This document shows, piece after piece, positions 16,709 to 26,574 of a DNA stretch of 64,000 nt. Source of the DNA: CAZPQK01 sp964588695 (GTDB lineage Bacteria; Krumholzibacteriota; Krumholzibacteriia; WVZY01; JAKEHA01); assembly GCA_964588695.1 (NCBI GenBank), contig CAZPQK010000011.1, forward strand, positions 46,814 to 110,813, in the 5' to 3' direction. Under the pieces are notes generated by a model, which was not told the origin of the DNA, did not search any database, and saw only the letters and a list, made by a program, of their open reading frames with translations. The translations under genes and the position numbers were made by a program. Each line of letters opens with the position of its first letter. The stretch's first letter is position 1.

Positions 16709-19700
16709 GTGACGCTGCACCTCCCAAGACTTCGCGACGCCGTCGGTTCCGCACGGCATTGTCGTTTGTTCTCGCGGTTGTGTTAAGCGCGGCGATCGCC
16801 GTCGTGTTTGTTACCAAATCCTCATTTGTATCCAACCAGGTCAACGACTACGTTAATCGCTATCTAAAAGACACGCCCTTTGAGTTTCATTGCGAGTCTC
16901 TCACCGGTAACTACTTTCGGTCGGTATCGTTTGGAAACGTATCGCTGCGTTACGTTGCTGACGACAACAGTTTTGATGTCTTCCGAGCGGACGGCGTAAC
17001 GATTGACTATCGGATCCTCGACGTGCTCCGCCTCAATCTAGTCGCCGACAACTTGACATTGCGCAACGTTTACGCGCGACTCACCACCGACGAAAACGGC
17101 CAGCTTGTAATTCCTTCGCCGCCTCCCAAACCGGAGTCTTCGGTGTCGTCTGGCTTTACCGGACGGGTCGACGTCCGCAACTTTGTCGTGGATGGTCTGA
17201 ATCTGAATTTCGGAGCCGAGGACGCAGAGATGGGTGTTACCGACCTCTCCGTCGAAGGTTCGTTAACCTATGGCGACGGCGAAGCACGCCTCGTTGTGGA
17301 CGATGGGCGAGCCTACCTGGTGGAAACTCAGACGATGGTGTCGTCGGTTCGCATGGAAGTGCTGCAGTCAGGTGACCGGGTTACGATTCGCGACATGGTG
17401 GTCCGCCTTAACGAGTCCTTTCTTATGGCCAGCGGTACGGTTCATCCCGGAGGCGTTGAAGGGTTACGCCTGGTTTTTAATCCGGTGTCACTGGAAGAGC
17501 TTCACGCGTTGGGGATCGGGCCCGACGTGGAAGGTACGCTTGCCGGTAACGTAACGCTTGATGGACCCGTGGACTCGCTGTCGGTAACGGGGCGCCTTAC
17601 CGGAGACGCGGTCGGCCTTGCCGTGCGCGGCCTTTCGGTGAATGGAACCGTGACAGCAGAACAGGCGACAATGACCACGGTCCGTGGAAATGTTTTTGGC
17701 GCAACGGTTGACGGTGCGGTGCGCTACGAAATCGCAACCGGGGATGTGTGGTTCGAAGGCGACGCCCGTCGGCTGGACCTTTCACAGGGCTTTATTCCCG
17801 ACGACGGTATTCCCGAAACCGATATTAACGGCAAGGTAGACCTGTATATTGACTGGTCCGAGCAACGCTACGCCTACAACGCGAAGCTCGATTCCGTTGG
17901 CATCGACGGGTACTGGAGCAAACGCGTCGACATTGTGGGCGAGTGGGATCCGGTTTCTGGGTTAACGATTCGACAAAGTCGCTGGCAACGTCCCGGGTAC
18001 ACGGTGGAGGCCAACGGTACCATCACGGCAGACAACCAGTTTAACGTGCTGGTGCGCGGCGGGGGGCGAGATCTTACCTATCTGTGGAACTACCTCGGGC
18101 TGAATGACATTCGCGGAGAAGTTGAGGCCAGCGGCCTGTTGGCCGGACACCTCGACAGTTTGCAACTCAACTTGAATGGCGACGTGCGCAACGCCGGTTT
18201 TTTGTTTGCCGATGTCGACAGTGGTCGTGTCCGAGCCGAGATTCGTAACCTCCTAAGCCCCGATAGCTTTGTCGCGTCGGTGTCGCTTGGGGGCGATACT
18301 CTGCGCGCTCGTGGTTTTGCGTTTAGCGACCCCAGCATATTCTTTGTGGCAACACCAGATTCAGTGACGGTTCGCGACTTTAGTTTTGCTGCGGGCGACA
18401 CACTGATTAGCGCCAATTTCATGGTCGCGGTCGATGGCGACACGTCCGACCTGTGGTTGCGACATCTGGAGATTGTCACGGCAGCCGAAACCTGGCGAAG
18501 TGACGGGGGCGCACACCTGATTACCACGCCGGTATCGTGGGCGCTTCGTGGGTTGTCCGTCGCCTCTCCAAACGGCTCGCTGCTGGCCTCAGGAGCGCAA
18601 GACGCCGATGGAACATTGCAGCTGGAGGGAAGGGCTCGCAACTTAAGCCTCGATTTGATCGCTCGGGCAATGGGGGCTCCGGGTTCGTTAACCGGAAGCA
18701 TCGACGCCGATGTTTCGGTTGCGGGCACGCCGGACCGTCCCACACTCACGGCGCGAGTCGAATCGCCCGGCGGTCGCGCTGACCGGTTCAATTACGATCG
18801 AATCGAAGCCAATATTCGCGTCGAAGGAGGTCGCTATAGTGTCGACGACGTCTTCGTGGTGGCGGCTGGCGACTCGATTACGGGCGAGGCCGAACTGCTG
18901 GGGCTGCCGTCATTGACCGATTGGGGAGCATTCGAGCGCGACCAGCTTCACGGCGTTGGGGTTAGTGGTGTTGTGCGAACGCGGGGTTTTGCCGTCGACT
19001 CGGTGCTGACCGAACTGCGATCTCCCTGGCTACCCGGCGGAGCGTTTGCAGGGAGTTTTGCCGTTTCGGGTACGTTGGATGCACCCGAGTTGCGGCTCGA
19101 CGGTCACTTGCGTCCACCGGCGGAAACGGCGCGCGCCCTTCCCGGAGTAAACGTTCTGGCGACCTATGCGAACGGCAGCCTGCAAGTTGAGCGCCTGGTT
19201 GACGAAGAAAACGTGGGCCTTTCGGTGCTGGGAACCTTCCCGATGGATATTTCGCTGTTGGACGGTGCCCGCGTGCGGCCCAACGATGCGGTTCGCGCCA
19301 GCATTAACATGGACAACGTTCCACTCGCCCGGGTAACACCGTTTATCCCAAACCTGGAGAAACTTAAAGGTACCGGAACCGGGAACGTAACGGTGACCGG
19401 AACAATGGAGGCACCGCGATTTGCCGGGGGCATAAAAGTTACCGGCGGAACCCTTAGCATGTTGGGGATGGCGGAGACTTATCGTGACATTACCGCGGAG
19501 ATCGCGTTTTCCGGCAATCAGGCCAGGCTGGAGACACTCAAAGCCCGGTCCGGTGACGGCAACATCAACGGTAACGGGGTAGCGACGTTTTCCGGGTTTG
19601 CTCCGTCTAGCTATCGTGTGGACATTTACGCGCGCAACTTGTGGTTTCGTTCCATTCCCGACGTCGAGTCTTTGCAGGACGGACATATTATCGTCTCGTC

Positions 19701-20577
19701 GGTGCGATCGCCCGACGGTTCGCGAATAATTCCCAACATTACCGGCAAGGTGACCGTTAAAGAAGGCATTATACGACCCAACTTTGATCAGCCACAAGGA
19801 GGGCAGGGTGGGATTGGTCCGTCGGCCTCGCCGGAGTGGCTTTGTCGCCTTGACCTTTCCGCGCCCAAAAACGTGTGGGCACGTAATGCCGACATGAACG
19901 TAGAGCTTGGCGGCGACGTCGTGCTTATTCGCGATACCGAAGGGCTCTACCTTCGCGGGGTGTTGGACATTCTTCGGGGAACCTACACGGTGTACAACCG
20001 CAAGTTCCGGGTGATCGAGGGCACACTCGACTTTTCCGTGGTCGGAGAGCTTCGCCCCGACCTTACGGTCAACGCCTACACGCCACACCGCAATGAAGGT
20101 GGAATCGAGTATCGGATCTACCTGCTTATGACGTGGCCGCGCGACCGACTGGAGCCGGAGATTATTCTTAGTTACGACGAGCCCGGCTATTACGAGTCTG
20201 ACATTTGGCAAATGTTGGGTGGGAGCGATGTCGCCGGGGGACTGGCCGCCAACGCACTTGAGCGAGCGATTAACGAACAAATGTCGGTACCATTTCGGGT
20301 GGAAGTTGACCGGGTTCAAACCGGCGGAGAGGGAGCAGACTCAAGTCAGGAAACAGTTCTCGGCGTCGGTCGCTACTTGTGGGAGGACGTTTATCTTCGC
20401 TATCGCCAGGGGCTCACCGTGCAAACGGAACGGGAAGTGGAAGTGGAGTACCGACTAAGCAACATGTTCCTGATACGATCGGAAATCATAAGGCATTCTG
20501 GGCGCAAATACGTTGGTAGCAACCGCAGCAACCGTGACGAGTTCAACGTTGATATCAAGATTCGTTGGGAATTCTAG
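16705..20577 (+). CDS. tamB: Translocation and assembly module protein TamB (DUF490/AsmA-like)
   Basis: A 1290-residue protein with one N-terminal membrane anchor (about residues 14-36), a long beta-rich periplasmic body made of AsmA/TamB-type repeats, and a C-terminal DUF490 domain (LRGTYTVYNRKFRVIEGTLDF, VNAYTPHRNEGGIEYRIYL). TamB proteins bridge inner and outer membranes and work with TamA in outer-membrane protein or lipid transport. Translation starts at TTG 16705, overlapping the tamA stop in the sequence TTGA, so it is coupled to tamA. The C-terminal beta-strand ends in Phe, as usual. Confidence 0.93.
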   Translation: MSDAAPPKTSRRRRFRTALSFVLAVVLSAAIAVVFVTKSSFVSNQVNDYVNRYLKDTPFEFHCESLTGNYFRSVSFGNVSLRYVADDNSFDVFRADGVTIDYRILDVLRLNLVADNLTLRNVYARLTTDENGQLVIPSPPPKPESSVSSGFTGRVDVRNFVVDGLNLNFGAEDAEMGVTDLSVEGSLTYGDGEARLVVDDGRAYLVETQTMVSSVRMEVLQSGDRVTIRDMVVRLNESFLMASGTVHPGGVEGLRLVFNPVSLEELHALGIGPDVEGTLAGNVTLDGPVDSLSVTGRLTGDAVGLAVRGLSVNGTVTAEQATMTTVRGNVFGATVDGAVRYEIATGDVWFEGDARRLDLSQGFIPDDGIPETDINGKVDLYIDWSEQRYAYNAKLDSVGIDGYWSKRVDIVGEWDPVSGLTIRQSRWQRPGYTVEANGTITADNQFNVLVRGGGRDLTYLWNYLGLNDIRGEVEASGLLAGHLDSLQLNLNGDVRNAGFLFADVDSGRVRAEIRNLLSPDSFVASVSLGGDTLRARGFAFSDPSIFFVATPDSVTVRDFSFAAGDTLISANFMVAVDGDTSDLWLRHLEIVTAAETWRSDGGAHLITTPVSWALRGLSVASPNGSLLASGAQDADGTLQLEGRARNLSLDLIARAMGAPGSLTGSIDADVSVAGTPDRPTLTARVESPGGRADRFNYDRIEANIRVEGGRYSVDDVFVVAAGDSITGEAELLGLPSLTDWGAFERDQLHGVGVSGVVRTRGFAVDSVLTELRSPWLPGGAFAGSFAVSGTLDAPELRLDGHLRPPAETARALPGVNVLATYANGSLQVERLVDEENVGLSVLGTFPMDISLLDGARVRPNDAVRASINMDNVPLARVTPFIPNLEKLKGTGTGNVTVTGTMEAPRFAGGIKVTGGTLSMLGMAETYRDITAEIAFSGNQARLETLKARSGDGNINGNGVATFSGFAPSSYRVDIYARNLWFRSIPDVESLQDGHIIVSSVRSPDGSRIIPNITGKVTVKEGIIRPNFDQPQGGQGGIGPSASPEWLCRLDLSAPKNVWARNADMNVELGGDVVLIRDTEGLYLRGVLDILRGTYTVYNRKFRVIEGTLDFSVVGELRPDLTVNAYTPHRNEGGIEYRIYLLMTWPRDRLEPEIILSYDEPGYYESDIWQMLGGSDVAGGLAANALERAINEQMSVPFRVEVDRVQTGGEGADSSQETVLGVGRYLWEDVYLRYRQGLTVQTEREVEVEYRLSNMFLIRSEIIRHSGRKYVGSNRSNRDEFNVDIKIRWEF

Positions 20578-20584
20578 TTTTTCC

Positions 20585-20614
20585 TTGTGGCCAAGGTTTG
20601 CGCAACCTTATAAT
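20585..20614 (+). promoter_or_regulatory. Promoter for the peptidase/propeller/barrel gene
   Basis: TTGTGG (20585-20590), an 18-base spacer and a perfect TATAAT (20609-20614). It lies in the 110-base gap after tamB. A 12-bp palindrome follows at 20626-20637. Confidence 0.55.
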
Positions 20615-20625
20615 TATCAATAGAT

Positions 20626-20637
20626 TGTCAATTGACA
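20626..20637. promoter_or_regulatory. 12-bp perfect palindrome at the transcription start region
   Basis: TGTCAATTGACA reads the same on both strands and lies 12 bases after the TATAAT box, where a repressor would block initiation. Function as an operator is inference; chance occurrence in an AT-rich promoter is possible. Confidence 0.35.
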
Positions 20638-20687
20638 CCAGCCTTGAGGAACCCCACCACTGGAACCACCCCGACGGAGTGTGACGA

Positions 20688-23600
20688 ATGCCGTTCTCCC
20701 AGATAGGCAAAGTCGCCATCGTGACCCTCATACTCGGCCTGCTGTCGGTCGCAGGCGCCAATGCCCAGTACTTCGGGCGCAATAAGATTCAATACAAAGA
20801 TCACCAGTGGAAAGTCATGTCCACGCCGCACTTCGACATCCACTACTACGAGGGTGGAGAGGAGTTCGCCGCGCGCGCCGCTTTGGTCATGGAGGATGGG
20901 TACGAGACCTTGTCCTACAAACTCAAAGAGGTGCTGCCGTGGCGCGTACCGGTAATCTTATATTCCGCGCACAATGACTTTCTGCAGACCAACGTGACGA
21001 CATCGCTGTTGCCCGAAGGCGTGCAGGCGTTTGCCGAACCGTCGCGCCGCCGGATTGTCTTACCGTTTACGCGAAGTTTTAAAGAGTTTCAGCACACGGC
21101 TATTCACGAGCTGGCGCATGTCTTCACATTTCAAATTGTTTACAACCGTCTGCTCGACAACGTGTTCTCGCGCAACTACCTGTTTGGAATGCCGCTGTGG
21201 TTTGCCGAAGGGCTGGCCGAGTATCTGTCGGTAGGCTGGGATGCGGACATGGACATGTTCGTGCGTGACGCGGTTATACATGACTATTTGCCGCCGATAT
21301 ATGCTCTCGGCGGTTACTACAACTACAAAGGCGGGCAGTCGATCTTCAACTATCTGGCCGACACATACGGCCATGAGAAAGTTGTCGACATCGTAACGGC
21401 GATGGGCTCGACCCGTAACGCCGAGGCCGCATTACAACGAACCATTGGGATTGGCACCGAAGAGCTCAGCGAAAACTGGCACAAGTCGCTCAAGAAACAA
21501 TATTGGCCACTGTATCCAAACAAGGCCGAAGCCAAGGACTTGGGTCGTCAACTAACCGATCACATCAAGGATCGTGGGTACTACAACACTAAACCGGTTA
21601 TCTCGCCCGACGGCGAACGCATCGTGTTCTTTTCTGACCGCGACGGGCTGATCGACATCTATATGATGTCCGCTCTTGACGGCACGGTTATTCGCAAGCT
21701 GGTTACCGGCCAGCGTTCCAACCGGTTCGAGTCACTGCATGTCCTGACCAGTAGTATTGGATTTAGCCCCGACGGCAAGTTGATTTCGTTTGTTGCCAAG
21801 ACCAAAGGCAAGGACACGGTCTACATCGTGCGGACCGACAACGGCGATGTCGAGCACGTCATCGAAATCGATTCCGATGGCCTGGCGGCGCCGTCATGGT
21901 CGCCCGATGGCCGCCATGTGGTGGTGTCGGCTACGTTTATGGGGCAAACCGACCTAGTGTTGATTGACCTTGAAAACGAATCCCAGCGCCGATTGACCGA
22001 AGATGCAGCCGACCAATTGACTCCGCGCTTCCACCCGGATGGGAAACGTATTGTATATACGTACTTCCCGGAAATCACGGTCGCCGTACCCGAAGATTTC
22101 TCCGGTGAGCATCTTAACGAACTCGCGGAAATGAACTTTCTGGCAGACGGTAACGTTAACAACGAAGCGACTTACGACATCTACATGCTGAACATGGAGA
22201 CCGGCGAGCAAACTGTGGTTGTCGCTAGCGACGGCGACGATTCAAGCCCCGTGATCATGAACGATGGCCGCACCCTCATTTATGGTTCAAACGTTTCGGG
22301 GGTAAACAACCTGCACGCCGCGGACCTGGAGACCGGCGAGCACTATCGGTTTACCGACGTCCTGGGCGGTGTATTTGATCCCGACGTGGCCGAAGGTAAA
22401 AACCGGATTACGTTCTCCGCTTTTGTAAAAGGCGGCTGGGACGTATTTGTGTCTGATGACTTGCAGGGGATGCTTTCGCGGCGTTACCAGGAGACACCAG
22501 TGGTGCCTGAACTCGTCGAAAGCGAACCCGTCGAAGAAAATCTTTTGCGCGACACGTTAATCGCAACCGGCGGTGTCGGGCCTGCAATCGCGATTCCCCA
22601 GGCTCCGCCGGTCGCGCCGCTACCCACCGACGAAGTGATAACCGACGAGGGCATTATAGTGGTCGACGACTACGCGGCGAAGATCCGCAAGCCCGAGTCC
22701 GACAAGAAGGATAGCGCCCTCAAGTCGCGGCGCAACCTGCCGGCCAAGCGTCCAGTCGAAGGCGTAACCGAGCCGGTGGCCGACGAAGAAATCGAGTCGC
22801 TTGGTGCTACCGTCGCCGACTACAAAACCCGACTAGCCCCGGACTTTATCGGCCAGGGAGCCGGCGTTTACTACGCAACCGGTTTCGGGTTTGGACTTTC
22901 CAATACAGTTGCAATGTCAGACATGCTAGGCAACCATCGTGCGTTGCTCGCGTTCAATTTCTACCGTGATATTGCCGAATCAGACATTCTGCTGAACTAC
23001 TACTACCTAAAAAACCGGGTCGATTTTGCGGTGGGCGTGTTTCAATTCAAGAACTACTTCAACAGTCGTTACAATTCTATCGGCCAGGTATTTGCCAATA
23101 ATCAGCTGTTTTCGGAAAGAAATTACGGGATCTACGGTCTGATGAGCGTGCCCTTTAATACGTTCTACCGAATGGACATCGAAGTTGAAGCTTACAACTC
23201 CACAACCGAGTTGTTTGCCGAAACCACTCAAGACGAGTTTCTTTCCACCGGTCTGCTGCTAAAGAAGACCGCGGAGTTTAGTCGGCAGGTGGTAGAACCG
23301 CGCCTGGCTTTTGTTCACGATTCGGCGCTGTTTAGCTACTTTGGCCCGGTTGAAGGGTCGCGCTGGCGAATCAGTGCTTCCCAGGGATTGGGCGTTAGCG
23401 GGGACGCGGTATCGCGCACGACGGCGTATCTGGATTATCGCTGGTACAAACGGTTGTTTTTTCGCAATTCGATTGCCTTCCGTACTCTCGGGGCGTTTAG
23501 CGAGGGCGAAGATGCTCGTGCGTTTGCTTTGGGCGGTCCACTGACGTTGCGTGGTTACGAGTACGGCGAACTAATTGGCTCTCGCATCGCAATGGCGAGC

Positions 23601-23903
23601 GTGGAGTATCGCTATCCTTTGATTGATGCGTTGATCTTCGGTTGGCCGGGGCGTTGGGGGTTCACCAATGTCGGCGGTACCGTGTTTTTTGATGCTGGCG
23701 CCGCGTGGGATCAGGATCAGGTGAACTTTGTAGATCCCGACAGCGACCAGTTTAAGTTTGGCCGCGACCTTTACGGTGACTTCGGTTTCGGGGTGTACTT
23801 TAACGTCGGTTACCTGTTGCTGAACATGCAATTCGCGTGGCAGACCGACATGGTAAAGACCGGCGACAGCCAGTTCTTCTTCTTCCTGGGTCCGACTTTC
23901 TAG
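20688..23903 (+). CDS. Secreted fusion: gluzincin peptidase, TolB-like propeller and outer-membrane barrel
   Basis: A 1071-residue protein with a signal peptide (cleavage probably after VAGANA). Three parts are visible. Residues about 35-270 are a peptidase-MA-like gluzincin with HELAH at 140-144 and the third ligand in EGLAEY at 174. Residues about 295-600 carry TolB/PD40 repeats (SPDGERIVFF, SPDGKLISFV, SPDGRHVVVS, HPDGKRIVYT). After a Pro/acidic linker, residues about 714-1071 look like an Omp85/surface-antigen barrel (GGPLTLRGYEYGELIGSR, FFDAGAAWD, ending FFLGPTF). This suggests a protease and propeller tethered to its own outer-membrane barrel. It has its own promoter and terminator. The substrate is unknown. 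Confidence 0.85.
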   Translation: MPFSQIGKVAIVTLILGLLSVAGANAQYFGRNKIQYKDHQWKVMSTPHFDIHYYEGGEEFAARAALVMEDGYETLSYKLKEVLPWRVPVILYSAHNDFLQTNVTTSLLPEGVQAFAEPSRRRIVLPFTRSFKEFQHTAIHELAHVFTFQIVYNRLLDNVFSRNYLFGMPLWFAEGLAEYLSVGWDADMDMFVRDAVIHDYLPPIYALGGYYNYKGGQSIFNYLADTYGHEKVVDIVTAMGSTRNAEAALQRTIGIGTEELSENWHKSLKKQYWPLYPNKAEAKDLGRQLTDHIKDRGYYNTKPVISPDGERIVFFSDRDGLIDIYMMSALDGTVIRKLVTGQRSNRFESLHVLTSSIGFSPDGKLISFVAKTKGKDTVYIVRTDNGDVEHVIEIDSDGLAAPSWSPDGRHVVVSATFMGQTDLVLIDLENESQRRLTEDAADQLTPRFHPDGKRIVYTYFPEITVAVPEDFSGEHLNELAEMNFLADGNVNNEATYDIYMLNMETGEQTVVVASDGDDSSPVIMNDGRTLIYGSNVSGVNNLHAADLETGEHYRFTDVLGGVFDPDVAEGKNRITFSAFVKGGWDVFVSDDLQGMLSRRYQETPVVPELVESEPVEENLLRDTLIATGGVGPAIAIPQAPPVAPLPTDEVITDEGIIVVDDYAAKIRKPESDKKDSALKSRRNLPAKRPVEGVTEPVADEEIESLGATVADYKTRLAPDFIGQGAGVYYATGFGFGLSNTVAMSDMLGNHRALLAFNFYRDIAESDILLNYYYLKNRVDFAVGVFQFKNYFNSRYNSIGQVFANNQLFSERNYGIYGLMSVPFNTFYRMDIEVEAYNSTTELFAETTQDEFLSTGLLLKKTAEFSRQVVEPRLAFVHDSALFSYFGPVEGSRWRISASQGLGVSGDAVSRTTAYLDYRWYKRLFFRNSIAFRTLGAFSEGEDARAFALGGPLTLRGYEYGELIGSRIAMASVEYRYPLIDALIFGWPGRWGFTNVGGTVFFDAGAAWDQDQVNFVDPDSDQFKFGRDLYGDFGFGVYFNVGYLLLNMQFAWQTDMVKTGDSQFFFFLGPTF

Positions 23904-23925
23904 TGCTCGGGCAATACTTCAACAG

Positions 23926-23956
23926 GGCGTGTCGCTGCTTGCGGCACGCCTTTTTT
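23926..23956 (+). terminator. Intrinsic terminator
   Basis: A 10-bp GC-rich stem (23926-23935 with 23941-23950, one G-U pair), a 5-base loop, then six T. It lies 22 bases after the fusion-protein gene and is a textbook intrinsic terminator. Confidence 0.9.
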
Positions 23957-24029
23957 GTGCGCGAAATTGACCTGACCCATTCCATCGGTTGTGCTATCTT
24001 GTCCCAAAAATCAACGGACGATTACAGTA

Positions 24030-26261
24030 ATGTCGATGATGATTTCCTCCTTAGAACAACTCAATGATCCCCAGCGCCTGGCGGTAACCACCACCGAAGG
24101 CCCGGTACTGGTAATTGCCGGAGCAGGATCGGGGAAGACCCGCGTGCTCACCGAGCGAATCGCCTACCTATTGCAGGAAAAAGAGGTCGAGCCGTGGCGT
24201 ATTTTGGCGTTCACGTTTACCAACAAAGCGGCACGCGAGATGAAGGATCGTCTGGCGCATAAGGTTCCCAGCGCGGTGGATGACCTGTGGGTGGGGACCT
24301 TTCACGCAACCGGCGTTAGAATCCTGCGGCGGCATGGCGAAGGCGTGAATATCGCGAAGGGATTTTCGATATACGACACCGACGACACGACCAACCTGGT
24401 GAAGGGAATCATGTCGCGTCGTATCGTGGATCAGCGCGCGGTTAAGTCGCCGAAGTCGCTACGAGATCAAATCAGTCGCCTGAAGAACGAGTTGATAACG
24501 CCAGCGATGGCCTTGCAGCAAGCCAACAGCGACATCGACGCTCAGATCGCCGAACTCTATGCCGAGTATCAAAAGGAACTTCGTCGCGCCAATGCGGTTG
24601 ACTTTGACGACCTGATTGGAAAGGTAGTCGAGCTGTTTTCGGTAGACCTGGAAGCTCGTAACTTTTATGCGCGAAAGTTCAAATACATTTTGGTAGATGA
24701 GTTTCAGGACACGAACCCTATCCAAATGGCGATGATCGATTCGCTACAGTCGCACTACGCCAACTTGTTCGTTGTTGGGGACGACGATCAGTCCATCTAC
24801 AGCTGGCGCGGCGCCAAAGTCGAACATATTCTGGAGTTTGAAGCGCTCTATCCCGATACGAAACTTATTCGCCTGGAGCAGAACTATCGCTCCACAAAAA
24901 CTATTCTTAAAGCCGCGAATCAGGTAATCGAAAACAACGTTGGGCGTAAGGGTAAAACACTTTGGACCGATGGCCCTAAAGGTGAACGCGTTCACATGCT
25001 CACCTCCATGGACGAGGAGGCCGAAGCGATCAACGTGCTTGCCGCCGTCCGCGATCAAGTTAACGCGGGGGTGAAGCTGCGCGACATCGCGGTGCTGTAT
25101 CGGACCAACGCGCAGTCGCGAGCGTTGGAAGACGCACTGCGTATGGGGTCGACGCCTTACCAGATTATCGGCGGCGTGCGGTTCTACGAGCGGATGGAGA
25201 TCCGCGATGTTCTTGCTTACTGTAAGGTGTTAGCGAATCCCTCGGATTCGGTGAATCTACGACGTATTATTAATGTGCCCAAACGCGGCATCGGCAAGAC
25301 CACGTTCGAGCGTTTGGAAACAGCGGCACTGGATCGCGACACCTCGGTGGTCGATGTGCTACGTAGAGGCGTTGACGGTTTGAGTCTGGCGGCTGGCCGT
25401 CGGCTGGCCGCGTTTTTGGATACTTTCGATAGTTTGTCGCGAGTCACCGAAGAAAAAACGGCGCCGGAGGTAATCGAAGCGATTATCGCCGCCGTCGATT
25501 ACCGGGAGTATCTGGAGAGTAACTATCCCGATGCTGAGACCCGTATTGAAAACGTCGAAGAGCTAATTAACGCGGCGCACGCGTTTGTGGAGAACTCGGA
25601 GGAAAAAACGCTGGCCGCGTTTCTGGAGGAAGTAGCACTCGTGGCCGATGTCGACAACCTCGACACAGAGGCTGGTGCACTTACGTTGATGACGTTGCAC
25701 AACGCCAAGGGCCTCGAATATGACGTTGTGCTAATGGCAGGCATGGAGGAAGGGCTTTTTCCTCACTTTAACTCGATTGACGACCCAGCTGCCGTGGAGG
25801 AAGAGCGCCGCTTGTTCTATGTCGGTATCACTCGCGCCAAGCAACGCTTATTTGTGTCGCATGCGGGGATGCGTCGCCGTATGGGACACATCGAGGCCGC
25901 GCTGCCATCTCGTTTTCTCTACGAGCTTCCGCCCGACTGCGTCGATGCACCGTTGCGCGAAGAGTCCACCGAGCAATCGTTCTCCGCAAGTCAATCCGCC
26001 AGCAGTTCATTCACCGAACGCACACGTGATTGGTTTAGTCGCGACGATGTGCCGTCTCAGGATGCGGAGTACGACGACTTCTCACAAGAGGAATTGCCGG
26101 GATTTCGTGTAGGCATGCGAATCGAACACGACAACTTTGGTCGCGGTGTGGTCCGACGGGTGGAGGGAAGTGCCGAAAATACTCGGGTCACGGTTTTGTT
26201 TGATGCAGGTAGTGAGCGAAAGTTTCTGGCGCGCTACGCGCCGATGCGCCCCGTAAGCTAG
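24030..26261 (+). CDS. pcrA: UvrD/PcrA-family ATP-dependent DNA helicase
   Basis: A 743-residue superfamily-1 helicase. Motifs seen: the Q-motif region LNDPQRLAV, Walker A AGAGSGKT (30-37), TFTNKAAREMK, VDEFQDTN (Walker B), GDDDQSIYSWRGA, LEQNYRST, LMTLHNAKGLEYDVV and FYVGITRAKQRL. The C-terminal part (VGMRIEHDNFGRGVVRRVEG) matches the Tudor-like tail of PcrA/UvrD. It unwinds DNA in repair and clears conflicts with transcription. The start is placed at the ATG at 24030; an upstream in-frame codon at 23991 would add unconserved residues. gatC follows 7 bases later. Confidence 0.95.
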   Translation: MSMMISSLEQLNDPQRLAVTTTEGPVLVIAGAGSGKTRVLTERIAYLLQEKEVEPWRILAFTFTNKAAREMKDRLAHKVPSAVDDLWVGTFHATGVRILRRHGEGVNIAKGFSIYDTDDTTNLVKGIMSRRIVDQRAVKSPKSLRDQISRLKNELITPAMALQQANSDIDAQIAELYAEYQKELRRANAVDFDDLIGKVVELFSVDLEARNFYARKFKYILVDEFQDTNPIQMAMIDSLQSHYANLFVVGDDDQSIYSWRGAKVEHILEFEALYPDTKLIRLEQNYRSTKTILKAANQVIENNVGRKGKTLWTDGPKGERVHMLTSMDEEAEAINVLAAVRDQVNAGVKLRDIAVLYRTNAQSRALEDALRMGSTPYQIIGGVRFYERMEIRDVLAYCKVLANPSDSVNLRRIINVPKRGIGKTTFERLETAALDRDTSVVDVLRRGVDGLSLAAGRRLAAFLDTFDSLSRVTEEKTAPEVIEAIIAAVDYREYLESNYPDAETRIENVEELINAAHAFVENSEEKTLAAFLEEVALVADVDNLDTEAGALTLMTLHNAKGLEYDVVLMAGMEEGLFPHFNSIDDPAAVEEERRLFYVGITRAKQRLFVSHAGMRRRMGHIEAALPSRFLYELPPDCVDAPLREESTEQSFSASQSASSSFTERTRDWFSRDDVPSQDAEYDDFSQEELPGFRVGMRIEHDNFGRGVVRRVEGSAENTRVTVLFDAGSERKFLARYAPMRPVS

Positions 26262-26268
26262 AGGAATC

Positions 26269-26574
26269 ATGAAAATTAATCGCGAAACCATCGCCCATCT
26301 GGAGAAGCTGGCGCGAATCCAATTACGTCCGGACGAAGTTGACGAAGTCACCGAGCAACTCGATGGCATCGTCGGATTTGTCGAACAAATTGCCGAGGCC
26401 GATTGTGCCGGTGTACCACCGACCCGAGGTCTGTCGTTTGCCGACCAGACCACGCTCCGTCCCGACAAAAGGGAGCCCAGCCTGGATCGAGAAGTGGTCC
26501 TGGAGCAGGCACCCGATCACACCAAGGTGTTCTTCCGCGTTCCCAGTGTTATCGATCGAGGTGAGTCATCGTGA
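26269..26574 (+). CDS. gatC: Asp-tRNA(Asn)/Glu-tRNA(Gln) amidotransferase subunit C
   Basis: A 101-residue GatC with the family pattern INRETIAHLEKLARIQL...LDGIVGFVEQ. It tethers GatA and GatB in the complex that amidates mischarged Glu-tRNA(Gln) and/or Asp-tRNA(Asn). The ATG at 26269 follows AGAGGAATC. Its stop overlaps the gatA GTG start by 4 bases (GTGA). Complete gatCAB in order indicates an indirect route to Gln-tRNA or Asn-tRNA. Confidence 0.95.
   Translation: MKINRETIAHLEKLARIQLRPDEVDEVTEQLDGIVGFVEQIAEADCAGVPPTRGLSFADQTTLRPDKREPSLDREVVLEQAPDHTKVFFRVPSVIDRGESS

Noticed and set aside
19030..20319. 429-codon open frame antisense to tamB
   Set aside because: Mirror of codon bias in the tamB frame; no signal peptide, motif or ribosome-binding site.
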